NCBI RefSeq assembly: GCF_041432775.1
Contig: NZ_JAPWAG010000009.1
Span: 1-64,000 of the forward strand
Reading direction: 5' to 3'
Source of the DNA: Pauljensenia sp902373545
GTDB taxonomy: Bacteria > Actinomycetota > Actinomycetes > Actinomycetales > Actinomycetaceae
DNA: 64,000 nucleotides
Below are positions 1 to 8,350 of the stretch, piece after piece; within the stretch, counting starts at the first letter, position 1; each line of letters opens with the position of its first letter. Made by a program: the position numbers and the translations under genes. The notes beneath the pieces are model-generated. The model worked only from the letters and a program-made list of their open reading frames with translations. It ran no database searches and was not told the DNA's origin.

Positions 1-2
1 CG

Positions 3-52
3 GGGCGGAGCGGGCAGCCGACAGCTAGGCCGCCCGGCGCATCAAGGAGGCC
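3..52. repeat. 50-bp direct repeat, left copy
   Basis: This 50-bp segment recurs at 1851-1900 with a single mismatch (GACAGC here, GAAAGC there). The right copy lies just past the 3' end of the ABC-class ATPase gene. The two copies bracket about 1.8 kb holding the AbiEi/DUF559 gene and both 73-bp elements. This looks like a duplicated insertion boundary or a tandem-duplication scar, but the sequence left of the window is not visible. Confidence 0.75.
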
Positions 53-115
53 GCCCGGCCCAGCAAGGCGCACAACCCCGCTCCGGCCTCATTCCCAAAC
101 TATCCACTCAAATCC

Positions 116-188
116 GCCAAACTGCAGACCCATTGCCTCAGAATGACCGGTTTTCAGCGTTTTTTGCCGAATGGGTCTGCACTTTGGC
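116..188. repeat. 73-bp palindromic element, copy 1
   Basis: The ends are near-inverted repeats: GCCAAACTGCAGACC against GGTCTGCACTTTGGC. TGCAGACCCATT pairs perfectly with AATGGGTCTGCA inside this copy. A second copy in the same orientation lies at 1431-1503 with a few substitutions. The pair directly flanks the 228-1235 gene. The size and symmetry suggest a REP/MITE-like non-coding element. Confidence 0.75.
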
Positions 189-227
189 GGCATCCCCTAA
201 AATTGACAGCAGGTCGAAGGAGACACG

Positions 228-1235
228 ATGGATACGCATACGATCCACACCATTGCTACGCATGCTCACACCGCCACGGGGGCCGACAGCACCAGGCGGC
301 ATGCCCTCGCCCAACGAGCAAAAACAGGCGACCTGGTGAGGATCGCTCCAGGCTACTACCTCGATACCGAGGCAATCACCACGCATCCTGCCCCGAACGT
401 GGCCGTCGATCTGGCGCGACTGCTGGCCATTCAGCACAGGCACCCGCACCTGATCGCATCCGGCCCCACCGCCGCGTGGCTCCGGGACTTACCGCTTCTG
501 CGCGAGCATCCACTGCACGTCACCACGACCTCGGACCATCACCCGCGTCCGGTCACGCTTCCCGAGATTCAGGCGGGCCTCCTCCATGTCCCAGCCGTCA
601 CGGTGCGCCCGCACCGACCGCGCGGCGGGCGATCGCCAGCCATGGTCCGCTGCGGCGGGGAGATCATCAGCGCAACCCTCGAGGACACAATCATTGAGTG
701 TGCACTCACCCTCAAGCAGGAGGAGGCTTTTGTCGTAGCCTGCACCGGCTTGCATGAACTGGCACGATATCGGCGTTTCTATCGCGATGATTCCCGTCGG
801 CGCGAGGAGAACAACCGGTCTCGATTGCTTCGTATCATCGGTTCCATAGGACCGCATACACCGGGAAGAACCTCTGCGCGCTGGGTGATCACACACGCGG
901 ACGCAGGGTGCGAGAGTGCGGGGGAATCGCGCTTGCTTTACCTGCTGGTGCGAGGTGGCCTGCAGGGGTTGGAAACTCAGTACCCGGTTTCAGCAGCAAA
1001 TAAGTGGTACTTCATCGACATCGCACTGCCTGAGGCGCGCATCGGCATCGAGTTCGACGGCCGTGGCAAGTACGGTTCCGATGTTGACTCGGTCCACCGT
1101 TCCATCGAGGCCGAGGAGCGCCGCCAGCGCTTACTCGAAGCGCAGGGCTGGCGGATCCGCCGCTTCCGATGGGAGGCTCTCGCCCACCCCGAGGAAGTCA
1201 TTGCACAGATCCGGGCGTTGCACGGCCGCAGCTAG
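228..1235 (+). CDS. AbiEi-type / DUF559 endonuclease-fold protein
   Basis: A 335-residue protein. Roughly the first 100 residues resemble the winged-helix N-terminal domain of AbiEi-family antitoxins, with its 'A..GDLVRIAPGYYL' core. The last 90 or so residues resemble the DUF559/Vsr-like PD-(D/E)XK fold ('FIDIALPE..IGIEFDG' followed by 'GWRIRRFRWE'). Such fusions are common in actinobacteria, often as orphan or defence-related genes. The start is supported by AGGAG seven bases before the ATG. No AbiEii toxin gene lies next to it. The gene sits between two direct 73-bp elements and two 50-bp direct repeats, which suggests a transferred cassette. Nuclease activity is inferred only. Confidence 0.7.
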   Translation: MDTHTIHTIATHAHTATGADSTRRHALAQRAKTGDLVRIAPGYYLDTEAITTHPAPNVAVDLARLLAIQHRHPHLIASGPTAAWLRDLPLLREHPLHVTTTSDHHPRPVTLPEIQAGLLHVPAVTVRPHRPRGGRSPAMVRCGGEIISATLEDTIIECALTLKQEEAFVVACTGLHELARYRRFYRDDSRRREENNRSRLLRIIGSIGPHTPGRTSARWVITHADAGCESAGESRLLYLLVRGGLQGLETQYPVSAANKWYFIDIALPEARIGIEFDGRGKYGSDVDSVHRSIEAEERRQRLLEAQGWRIRRFRWEALAHPEEVIAQIRALHGRS

Positions 1236-1430
1236 TTCAGTCGTGCAAGGTTGAGCCTCAAACAGGCTCCGGGCATTGGGGCGCTGGGCACTGGGGCGCT
1301 GGGTGAGGTTTCCGCACGTCACCAGGGACGGGATCCGACCTAGGTCTGCGCATCGCATACTCCCACACCGCTTGGATACCCCCGCAGGGGTTCGTCCTTG
1401 CACCATTTGTCGCACTCGCAACCACAATCC

Positions 1431-1503
1431 GCCAAACTGCAGACCCATTGCCTCAAAATGACCGATTTTCGGCGTTTTTTGCCGAATCGGTCTGCACTTT
1501 GGC
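1431..1503. repeat. 73-bp palindromic element, copy 2
   Basis: Direct copy of the element at 116-188, sharing the AATCC just before it. Here the inner hairpin is the better one: GACCGAT pairs with ATCGGTC and CGGC with GCCG around a T-rich loop. The outer ends still pair as GCCAAACTGCAGACC with GGTCTGCACTTTGGC. The stretch 1504-1717 after it shows no gene or structure I recognise. Confidence 0.75.
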
Positions 1504-1717
1504 GACTACATCACCTCAAGTCGCGGCCTCACCGCCACCGAACAAGGGGCATTGCATCATTAGAGATCGAACACGCCGACGAAACGCCGATAGCCTGCTT
1601 CAAATGCGGCGAAACCCCGACCACAGCCGGTGCGGAGGGCACCGTAAGACCGGAGGGCACGGCTGCGGGGCCTGGCTGCAGCACCCAGGAGTGATGGCAG
1701 AGACACATACCCAAAAT

Positions 1718-1824
1718 CTCGCACGTAATTTCCCTTGGTCAGTTTTTAATTAGCCCCACAAACGTTGCAATTCCAACGGTCTGAATTCAAAATTTGAAAT
1801 AGTCGCGGGGGAATTAGGTGCGAC
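1718..1824 (+). repeat. 107-bp hairpin element, copy 1
   Basis: First of seven same-orientation copies in the window. The termini are inverted repeats: TCGCACGTAATT at the left and AATTACGTGCGA at the right (here with one change, AGGTGCGA). Two internal hairpins follow, CGTTG/CAACG and TTCAAA/TTTGAA. The conserved downstream flank ATTTTTGGGGAACCATG continues to about 1841. Confidence 0.8.
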
Positions 1825-1850
1825 ATTTTTGGGGAACCATGCCGAGGCCA

Positions 1851-1900
1851 GGGCGGAGCGGGCAGCCGAAAGCTAGGCCGCCCGGCGCATCAAGGAGGCC
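1851..1900. repeat. 50-bp direct repeat, right copy
   Basis: Matches 3-52 except for one base. It lies between the 107-bp element and the stop codon of the minus-strand ABC-class ATPase gene, so it is probably the resident copy. The left copy would then be the duplicated or displaced one. Confidence 0.75.
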
Positions 1901-1928
1901 AGCGACAGGTCCGCCCGGCCGACAGCGA

Positions 1929-3731
1929 TTACGACTCGGCGACCTCAGGGCGCGACTCACCCGAAGGCTCCGCCCCAGCCTCGTCCACGGACACCGCGCC
2001 GCGCGGCTCGCGCAGGGCCAGGCCGCGGTATCGGTTGATGGCCGCGCCCACGTCGATGAGGCGCGGGCGCGCCAGGAACGCCGGGTAGGAGCGGGCCCCG
2101 AACTTGCAGACGGCGTCCAGGCCTTCGGAGGCGAGGCGACGGCCGAGCTTGGCCATGAGCTCGGGCATCGACTGCTTGCCGGCCATCTCCTCGAGGACGC
2201 CGCGCACGCACCAGGCGATGGCCTCGGCCTGCCCGGGGTCGACGACGCCGGCGACGTCGGAAATGTCGACGGCGGTGCGGTCGATGGTCAGCACGGACGT
2301 GCCCGAGGCCTTGGTGCGCGGGCGGTCCACGCGGGCCTTCGCGGCGGGTACGCGGGGTGCGGCCTCCCAGGAGGTTGGGGCGTCGGTGCGGGGGCGCGGC
2401 AGGTCGGCGACGACGGAGCGCGCCCGGGAGGTGACGTCGAGGCAGCGGTAGTTGTCCATCATGAGGACCCGGTCGGCGGCGTCGAGGAAGGCGCCGGAGC
2501 CGCCGACGACCATGATGAGGGAGACTCCGGCCTCGGTGAGGGAGGTGACGCGGTCGACGAGGGGCGTGATGGGTTCCTTCTCGGCGGCGACGAGGTCACG
2601 CATGCGCGTGTCGCGGATGAGGAGGTTGGTGGCGGAGGTGTCCTCGTCGATGAGGAGCGTGCGCGCGCCCAGCTCGAGGGATTCGATGATGGAGGCGGCC
2701 TGCGAGGTTGAGCCGGAGGCGTTCTCGGTGGAGAAAGACGTGGTGTCGGCCCCGCCGGGCAGGTGGGTGATGAACGGTGAGATGTCGACGCCGGTGACGG
2801 CTCGGCCGTCGGCGGCGCGCACCTTCGTGGCGGTGGGGTCGGTGGCGACGAGTTCGCGGCCGTCGCCGGGCACGTGCGCGTACACGCCCTGGGCGATGGC
2901 TTCGAGGAGCGTGGACTTGCCGTGGTAGCCGCCGCCCACGATGAGGGTCAGGCCCGGGGGGATCGCCATGCCGGACACCTCGCCGGCGTGCGGCAGGGTG
3001 ACGGTGGCGCGCAGGGACTCGGGGGCGGCAAAGGCGACGACGCCGTCGCCGGCCAAGGGCGCTTCGGACACGCCGGAGCGGCGCGCAAGCATGGCCTCGT
3101 CGGCGACGAAGGACACCCACCCGCGCTCCTCGAGGATCCCCTGGAGGGCGCGGTAGTCCTCGTAGGCGGCGACGTGGCCGAGGAGGCGGGAGCGTTTGCG
3201 GGTCGTCGCAGAGTCCTCGGAGACGAAGTCGAAGCAGTCCATGACGATGTTGGGCACGTCCACGTCGAAGAGGCGGGCGGCGCTCTTGCCCAGGATCGTG
3301 CGGCCTCGCGCGGGGAGCTTGACCTGGAAGCGGACCTCGACACGGTCAGGCATGACGGTGGCGTAGGAGCGCTGGAGGATCAGGGCGCCGGCGCGGGCGA
3401 TCGACACGTCGCGCGCGCCGCGGGCGCGGATAGCCTCGTCGAAGGCGCGGGCAATGAAGTCTGCGGCGGCCAGGCGGGCGTCGGACGAGGCCAGGGTGGC
3501 CTCGGGCAGTCCCATGGCCTCGGGGCGGGCCCAGGCTCGCAGGGATGAGGGCGGGGCGTAGGGGTCGGCCTGCACGTGGTCGATGGCGAGGGTGAAGTCG
3601 CCGTAATCCCAGGTGCCGAGGGTGTTTTTGTAGAAGCCGTAGGGTCGGCCGTCCGCGTGGCGGAGTTGGTCGAGCAGGTCAGCGTCGGTTCCGGAAATCG
3701 AGCGCGAGGGGGCTTCGTATCGGGGAGTCAT
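1929..3731 (-). CDS. ABC-class ATPase domain protein
   Basis: A 600-residue protein matching the family of predicted ABC-class ATPases (ABC_ATPase, PF09818). The N-terminal half starts with 'RHADGRPYGFYKNTLGTWDYGDFTL', a family hallmark with an RNA-binding-like appearance. A Walker A variant, GGGYHGKST, lies near residue 270 and is followed by 'STENASGSTSQAASI', which is signature-like. A Walker B-type strand, 'RTLLIDEDTSATN', follows. The protein is soluble and has no membrane segment. Its function is not established; members are proposed to act on nucleic acid. The ATG is preceded by AAAGG. It stands alone between the terminator of the gene on its right and the repeats on its left. Confidence 0.85.
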   Translation of the reverse strand: MTPRYEAPSRSISGTDADLLDQLRHADGRPYGFYKNTLGTWDYGDFTLAIDHVQADPYAPPSSLRAWARPEAMGLPEATLASSDARLAAADFIARAFDEAIRARGARDVSIARAGALILQRSYATVMPDRVEVRFQVKLPARGRTILGKSAARLFDVDVPNIVMDCFDFVSEDSATTRKRSRLLGHVAAYEDYRALQGILEERGWVSFVADEAMLARRSGVSEAPLAGDGVVAFAAPESLRATVTLPHAGEVSGMAIPPGLTLIVGGGYHGKSTLLEAIAQGVYAHVPGDGRELVATDPTATKVRAADGRAVTGVDISPFITHLPGGADTTSFSTENASGSTSQAASIIESLELGARTLLIDEDTSATNLLIRDTRMRDLVAAEKEPITPLVDRVTSLTEAGVSLIMVVGGSGAFLDAADRVLMMDNYRCLDVTSRARSVVADLPRPRTDAPTSWEAAPRVPAAKARVDRPRTKASGTSVLTIDRTAVDISDVAGVVDPGQAEAIAWCVRGVLEEMAGKQSMPELMAKLGRRLASEGLDAVCKFGARSYPAFLARPRLIDVGAAINRYRGLALREPRGAVSVDEAGAEPSGESRPEVAES

Positions 3732-3750
3732 GCCTTTAAGAATACAGGCG

Positions 3751-3786
3751 GAGCCTGCGGGAACGGGTCACCGTTCCCGCAGGCTC
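3751..3786 (-). terminator. Perfect 16-bp hairpin terminator
   Basis: GAGCCTGCGGGAACGG and its exact complement enclose a GTCA loop. The hairpin lies 45 bases downstream of the minus-strand gene ending at 3831, so it most likely terminates that gene. Confidence 0.8.
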
Positions 3787-3830
3787 GCAGGTGTGATGAG
3801 TCGCGGCGCACGCGGCTCTCGGGAGCGCGC

Positions 3831-4376
3831 TCAGTCGAGGATGCCAACGATGATCGCCACGACAACGAGGAAGAATATGAAGCTCGTTGCGATGATCGTA
3901 ACAACCTTCGCGGCCTTCGTGACGGTGAGGGTCGGAGATGGGGCACCCATCCGCTCGGCCTTCGAGTGATTGACAATTGCCCAGACCATCGCCGGGATCG
4001 TCAGAATGAGAGGCGCAACGAAGAAGCTCACCACCGCCAGGACCATCGCGAAGATCGCCTGGGTCCTCATGCTGTCGAATTCGCCGGACATCGCCGATGA
4101 GTACATCGGGGACCCATAGACAGGCTGGCCGTAGCCGCCCTGTCCGTAGCCCGGCTGGCCGTAGGCACCCTGTCCGTAGCCGCCCTGGCCGTAGCCCGGC
4201 TGTCCGTAGGCACCCTGGCCGTAGCCCGGCTGGCCGTACCCCGGCTGGCCGTAGGCACCCTGTCCGTAGCCCGGCTGGCCGTAGGCGCCCTGGCCGTACC
4301 CTGCATTAATGGCCTGGCCGTCAGGGGACTGCCCATACATAGAACCCGAAGCGTAGGGGTTAACGGGGTCGCTCAC
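3831..4376 (-). CDS. YGQ-repeat membrane protein, longer paralogue
   Basis: A 181-residue protein starting MSDPVNPY. I chose the GTG at 4376 because GGAG lies six bases upstream and because the neighbouring paralogue starts with the same residues. Residues from about 25 to 95 are a near-perfect pentapeptide array of the type (A/G/P)GYGQ/AYGQP, with some sixteen YGQ units. Two hydrophobic segments follow: 'FAMVLAVVSFFVAPLILTI' and 'VVTIIATSFIFFLVVVAII'. The tail is therefore low-complexity and the body a small membrane module. Function unknown. The repeat may allow self-association, by analogy with Tyr/Gly/Gln-rich domains; this is inference. At the DNA level the array is a 15-bp tandem repeat prone to length change. 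Confidence 0.8.
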   Translation of the reverse strand: MSDPVNPYASGSMYGQSPDGQAINAGYGQGAYGQPGYGQGAYGQPGYGQPGYGQGAYGQPGYGQGGYGQGAYGQPGYGQGGYGQPVYGSPMYSSAMSGEFDSMRTQAIFAMVLAVVSFFVAPLILTIPAMVWAIVNHSKAERMGAPSPTLTVTKAAKVVTIIATSFIFFLVVVAIIVGILD

Positions 4377-4438
4377 GATCGTCTCCACATGATGCCGTTG
4401 ACTATGACGGACCACATCCTAGCAGCGAGGGAAGGAAA

Positions 4439-4481
4439 GGCGCGGGCCCGGGGAAACCAGACGTTTCCCCGGGCCCGCGCC
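4439..4481 (-). terminator. 19-bp-stem terminator after the YGQ paralogue
   Basis: A perfect 19-bp stem (GGCGCGGGCCCGG continuing to GGAAAC) with a CAGAC loop, ending 13 bases from the stop codon of the gene at 4494-4955. It separates the two YGQ-type genes into independent transcription units. Confidence 0.8.
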
Positions 4482-4493
4482 TGTCAAGCGTCA

Positions 4494-4955
4494 TCAGTGG
4501 GAGGATGCTGCCGCGCCGATAAGACCGAAGAGCAGGAAGAGCAGGAAGCCACCGACCATGAACACGATCTGAATGATCGCGCAAATCTTCGCGGTCGAAC
4601 GAGCACCCTCCACGTCGCTCATCACGTCCATCGGGGCGCCGTACATCTGGGCATCCTGCACCAGCTTGTTACCCCAGATCCACATGCCACCAGAGAGGAA
4701 GAGGCCGCCAAACAAGAAGCTCAGGAACGACAGCAAGCGCACCGTCGACGCGTTCGAACGCAGACTCTGCACCGCCGGGTTCATGGCGTAGACGCCCGGC
4801 TGGCCGTAGGCCGCCTGGCCATAGCCCTGCTGGGGTGCTTGGCCGTATCCGGGCTGGCCGTAGGCCGCCTGGCCATAACCCTGCTGGGGTGCTTGGCCGT
4901 AGGGGCCCTGGTCGGCGGGGCCCTGCTGCATGTAGGGGTTAACAGGATCGCTCAT
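4494..4955 (-). CDS. YGQ/QQGYGQ-repeat membrane protein, shorter paralogue
   Basis: A 153-residue protein starting MSDPVNPY at the ATG at 4955. GGAG lies six bases upstream, which rejects the ATG 12 bases earlier. Residues 10-60 repeat 'APQQGYGQAAYGQPGYGQ'. Two hydrophobic segments follow, 'LLSFLSFLFGGLFLSGGMWIW' and 'AIIQIVFMVGGFLLFLLFGLIG', and the tail is short. It shares its first eight residues and its repeat style with the gene downstream but not its membrane part. No known family recognised. Probably an integral membrane protein with an extended cytoplasmic N-terminal tail. Confidence 0.8.
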   Translation of the reverse strand: MSDPVNPYMQQGPADQGPYGQAPQQGYGQAAYGQPGYGQAPQQGYGQAAYGQPGVYAMNPAVQSLRSNASTVRLLSFLSFLFGGLFLSGGMWIWGNKLVQDAQMYGAPMDVMSDVEGARSTAKICAIIQIVFMVGGFLLFLLFGLIGAAASSH

Positions 4956-5129
4956 GGGAAACTCCAAATGGATGTGTCGTAAATGCAGGATTCATCCTAG
5001 CGCACGACTCGCACGAATCAACGAGGCCGTGGCCAATTCCTCCTTGACGGGCAGGTGAGCGGCGGCCCGAGCACCATCCCCGGCCTCGCCTCAACGCGCC
5101 CCGGCCTCGTCCCGCGCGCACAAAACGGC

Positions 5130-5155
5130 GCGGGGGCCGGTTTCCCGACCCCCGC
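5130..5155 (-). terminator. Hairpin terminator of the nrdHIE region
   Basis: GCGGGGG pairs with CCCCCGC 24 bases beyond the nrdE stop codon, with a partly pairing CCGG...CCCG interior. No long T tract follows, as is common in high-GC actinobacteria. Confidence 0.6.
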
Positions 5156-5179
5156 ACCACCCGACAAACGGGCGCCACG

Positions 5180-7336
5180 TCACAGCATGCAGGACACGCA
5201 GCCCTCAACCGCCGTGCCCTCCAGGGCCATCTGGCGCAGACGCATGTAGTACAGGGTCTTAATACCCTTCCTCCACGCGTAGATGTAGGACTTGTTCAGG
5301 TCACGAGTCGTCACCGTATCCGGGTAGAACAGCGTCAGCGACAGGCCCTGGTCCACGTGCTGGGTGGCCACCGCGTAGGTGTCGATGATCTTCTCCGGGC
5401 CGATCTCGTACGCGTCCTGGTAGTACTCCAGGTTCTCGTTCGTCATGTACGGCGCCGGGTAGTAGACGCGGCCGATCTTGCCTTCCTTGCGGATCTCCAC
5501 GCGGGAGACGATCGGGTGGATCGACGACGTCGAGTTGTTGATGTACGAGATGGAGCCCGTCGGAGGCACGGCCTGCAGGTTCTGGTTGTACATGCCGTAC
5601 GTGGCGACGTCGGCCGCCAGGGCCTCCCAGTCCGCCTGGGTCGGGACCTTGATGGACGAGGCGGCGAGCAGCTCACGGCACTTGTCCGTGGTGGGAGCCC
5701 ACTCCTCGTCAATGTACTTGCGGAAGAACTCGCCCGACGCGTACGCGGAGTCCTCGAAGCCCTCGAAACGCTCCCCGCGCTCGCGCGCGATTGTGCACGA
5801 GGCCTTGATGGCCTCGAACAGGACCGTCATGAAGTACATGTTCGTGAAGTCGAGGGCCTCCTCGGAACCGTAGTGCACGTGCTCGCGCGCCAGGTAACCG
5901 TGCAGGTTCATCTGGCCCAGGCCAATCGCGTGGCTCATCGCGTTGCCGCGCGCAATCGACGGGACCGAGCCGATGTCCGAGAGGTCCGAGACGGCCGTCA
6001 GGCCGCGGATCGCCATCTCGATCGTCTTCGAGAAGTCCGGGGAATCCATGGTCTTCGCGATATTGAGCGAACCCAGGTTGCAGGAGATGTCCTTGCCGAC
6101 GTGCGAGTATGACAGGTCGTCGTTGTAGGTCGAGGCCTCGGACACCTGCAGGATCTCCGAGCACAGGTTCGACATGGTGATGCGCCCCTTGATCGGGTTC
6201 GCCTTGTTCACCGTGTCCTCGAAGACGATGTAGGGGTAGCCGGACTCGAACTGGATCTCCGCGATCGTCTGGAAGAAGCGACGAGCGTTGATCTTGCGCT
6301 TGTGGATGCGCCCGTCATCCACCATCTCGTGGTACTTCTCCGTCACCGAAATCTCGGAGAAGGGCACACCGTACACGCGCTCCACGTCGTAGGGGCTGAA
6401 CAGGTACATGTCCTCGTTCTTGCGGGCCAGCTCGAACGTGATATCCGGGATGACGACGCCCAGGGACAGCGTCTTGATGCGGATCTTCTCGTCCGCGTTC
6501 TCACGCTTGGTGTCCAGGAACTGCATGATGTCCGGGTGGTGCGCGTGCAGGTATACGGCACCCGCGCCCTGACGCGCGCCCAGCTGGTTCGCGTAGGAGA
6601 AAGAGTCCTCGAGCAGCTTCATGACGGGCACGACGCCGCTGGACTGGTTCTGAATCTTCTTAATGGGGGCGCCCGACTCACGCAGGTTCGTCAGTTGCAG
6701 GGCGACGCCGCCGCCGCGCTTGGACAGCTGCAGCGCGGAGTTGATGCCGCGCGCGATCGACTCCATGTTGTCCTCGATGCGCAGCAGGAAGCAGGAGACC
6801 AGCTCGCCGCGCGCCGCCTTGCCGGCGTTGAGGAAGGTCGGGGTGGCCGGCTGGAAGCGGCCGCTCATGATCTCGTCAACGAAGCTGCGAGCCAGCTCGA
6901 TGTCGCCGCGCGCCAGGTACAGGGACACCATGGCGACGCGGTCCTCGAAGCGCTCCAGGTAGCGCTTACCGTCGAAGGTCTTGAGCGTGTACGACGTGTA
7001 GTACTTGAACGCGCCCAGGAACGTCGGGAAGCGGAACTTGTGGGCGTAGGCCTGCTTGTACAGCTCCTTCACGTCCGCGAAGTCGTACTGGTCGAGCACA
7101 TGCTGCTCGTAGTAGCCCTCATCCACCAGGTACTTCAGCTTCTCCTCAAGGTCGTGGAAGAACACCGTGTTCTGGTTGACGTGCTGGAGGAAGTACTGGC
7201 GAGCGGCCTTACGGTCCGCGTCGAACTGGATGTGTCCGTTCGCGTCGTACAGGTTAAGTTGCGCGTTCAGCGCGTGGTAGTCAAGCTCCGGCGAGGGAGC
7301 GTCCTCTACGCCTGTGTCGGTGTAGTTTTCTGCCAA
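5180..7336 (-). CDS. nrdE: Class Ib ribonucleotide reductase, large subunit
   Basis: A 718-residue catalytic subunit that reduces ribonucleoside diphosphates to deoxy forms together with NrdF, using NrdH as electron donor. Family landmarks are 'DYHALNAQLNLYDANGHIQFD' near the N-terminus, the active-site Cys region 'SNLCSEI', 'CNLGSLNIA', 'PTGSISYINN' and the redox-active C-terminal pair CVSCML. It is full length. The start is a TTG, with GGAA seven bases upstream, and it lies inside the end of nrdI (31-base overlap). No in-frame ATG exists near the expected N-terminus. The partner nrdF lies about 20 kb away at 27325-28287. Confidence 0.95.
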   Translation of the reverse strand: MAENYTDTGVEDAPSPELDYHALNAQLNLYDANGHIQFDADRKAARQYFLQHVNQNTVFFHDLEEKLKYLVDEGYYEQHVLDQYDFADVKELYKQAYAHKFRFPTFLGAFKYYTSYTLKTFDGKRYLERFEDRVAMVSLYLARGDIELARSFVDEIMSGRFQPATPTFLNAGKAARGELVSCFLLRIEDNMESIARGINSALQLSKRGGGVALQLTNLRESGAPIKKIQNQSSGVVPVMKLLEDSFSYANQLGARQGAGAVYLHAHHPDIMQFLDTKRENADEKIRIKTLSLGVVIPDITFELARKNEDMYLFSPYDVERVYGVPFSEISVTEKYHEMVDDGRIHKRKINARRFFQTIAEIQFESGYPYIVFEDTVNKANPIKGRITMSNLCSEILQVSEASTYNDDLSYSHVGKDISCNLGSLNIAKTMDSPDFSKTIEMAIRGLTAVSDLSDIGSVPSIARGNAMSHAIGLGQMNLHGYLAREHVHYGSEEALDFTNMYFMTVLFEAIKASCTIARERGERFEGFEDSAYASGEFFRKYIDEEWAPTTDKCRELLAASSIKVPTQADWEALAADVATYGMYNQNLQAVPPTGSISYINNSTSSIHPIVSRVEIRKEGKIGRVYYPAPYMTNENLEYYQDAYEIGPEKIIDTYAVATQHVDQGLSLTLFYPDTVTTRDLNKSYIYAWRKGIKTLYYMRLRQMALEGTAVEGCVSCML

Positions 7337-7722
7337 AACTGTTCCAGTCCTTCGCGAACTCTGGAGACATCCTCGGGCGTACCGAGGAGCTCGAACTTAT
7401 ACATGTGGGGGACCCCCAGCTTGGCCGCGATGATGTCGCCCGCAATGCAGTAGGCCTTGCCGAAGTTAGTGTTGCCCGACGAAATGACGCCCCTGCACAG
7501 GGCCCGATTGTCAGGATTGTTGAGGAACTTGATGACCTGTTTGGGCACCGCTCCCTTGAGATTGCCGCCGCCGTAGGTGGGCACGATGAGCACGTACTCG
7601 TCGGTCACGCGCAGAGGTTCATCCTTGGGAAGCAGCGGAATCCGCGCGGCCGGGAAGCCGAGTTTTTCCACGAAACGGCGGGTATTGCCCGTCGCCGACG
7701 AGAAGTAGACGACGCTGCCCAT
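7306..7722 (-). CDS. nrdI: NrdI flavodoxin-like protein
   Basis: A 138-residue flavodoxin-fold protein that generates the oxidant used to assemble the Mn(III)2-tyrosyl radical cofactor of NrdF. It starts 'MGSVVYFSSATGNTRRFVEKLG', where the SSATGNT loop binds FMN phosphate, and contains 'VPTYGGGN' and 'ISSGNTNFGKAYC' flavin-contact loops. A good GGA lies nine bases before the ATG. Its end overlaps nrdE, which implies coupled translation. Confidence 0.93.
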   Translation of the reverse strand: MGSVVYFSSATGNTRRFVEKLGFPAARIPLLPKDEPLRVTDEYVLIVPTYGGGNLKGAVPKQVIKFLNNPDNRALCRGVISSGNTNFGKAYCIAGDIIAAKLGVPHMYKFELLGTPEDVSRVREGLEQFWQKTTPTQA

Positions 7723-7986
7723 AGTGTTCCTTCCGACTTGTCGAGACGGTGAGTTTCTAGTGTCTCACTGACGAGGCCTTGGCGGGGGCGCCTCGGTCGC
7801 GTGTCCCCGTGTGGGATGGTCGACGCCGCATCGGACCCGGTGTGCGCGCCTGTTTGCGGCTGGTGTGCTAGCGAGCAGATACGACCGTTTACGCTGGTCG
7901 CACAGCGTGTCACGCACGGCCACCCCGAGGGATTCCGCGCCGTTTGCGCGAGGGGACCACGGCCTCGTCAATGCCCGGTTATGCGA
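7723..7986. other. nrdH-nrdI spacer
   Basis: Unlike many nrdHIE operons, nrdH and nrdI are about 300 bases apart, with a strong hairpin next to nrdH. I see no gene here and no clear promoter. Either nrdIE has its own promoter in this spacer or transcription reads through the hairpin. No NrdR-type box was found here. Confidence 0.4.
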
Positions 7987-8012
7987 AAGCCCCGGCCGGG
8001 CGGCCGGGGCTT
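7987..8012 (-). terminator. Hairpin directly after nrdH
   Basis: AAGCCCCGGCCG and its exact complement meet across a two-base centre, a near-perfect 26-bp palindrome 12 bases beyond the nrdH stop. It would terminate or attenuate transcription between nrdH and nrdI. Confidence 0.7.
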
Positions 8013-8023
8013 AGCGGCGCGAC

Positions 8024-8269
8024 TCAGGCCGACATCGCCAGGGCTGCGGCGGCGATGGCCTTGATGCGGTCGGGGCGGAAGCCGGACCAGTGGTCCTCGC
8101 CGGCCACGACGACGGGGGCCTGCTGGTAGCCGAGGCCCTTAATGAAGGCGAGGGAGTCCGCGTCCTGGGTGACGTCGATCTTCTCGTAGGAGACGCCCTG
8201 CTTGTCGAGGGCGCGGTAGGTCGCGTCGCACTGGGGGCAGCGGGGCTTGGAGTAGACGGTGATCGACAT
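8024..8269 (-). CDS. nrdH: NrdH glutaredoxin-like redoxin
   Basis: An 81-residue thioredoxin-fold protein that passes electrons to NrdE. The redox motif is CPQC at residues 11-14 ('KPRCPQCDAT'). 'QQAPVVVAGEDHWSGFRPDRI' is the C-terminal NrdH signature. The length is typical. AGGAG lies nine bases before the ATG. NrdR-type boxes lie 80-130 bases upstream. Confidence 0.95.
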   Translation of the reverse strand: MSITVYSKPRCPQCDATYRALDKQGVSYEKIDVTQDADSLAFIKGLGYQQAPVVVAGEDHWSGFRPDRIKAIAAAALAMSA

Positions 8270-8350
8270 GTTCGTGTCTCCTTGCGGCCTGGGGCCGGAC
8301 GTTGCTTACCTAATTGGCTTTCTGGCGGCTCGTTCGCCGCGAACACCACA

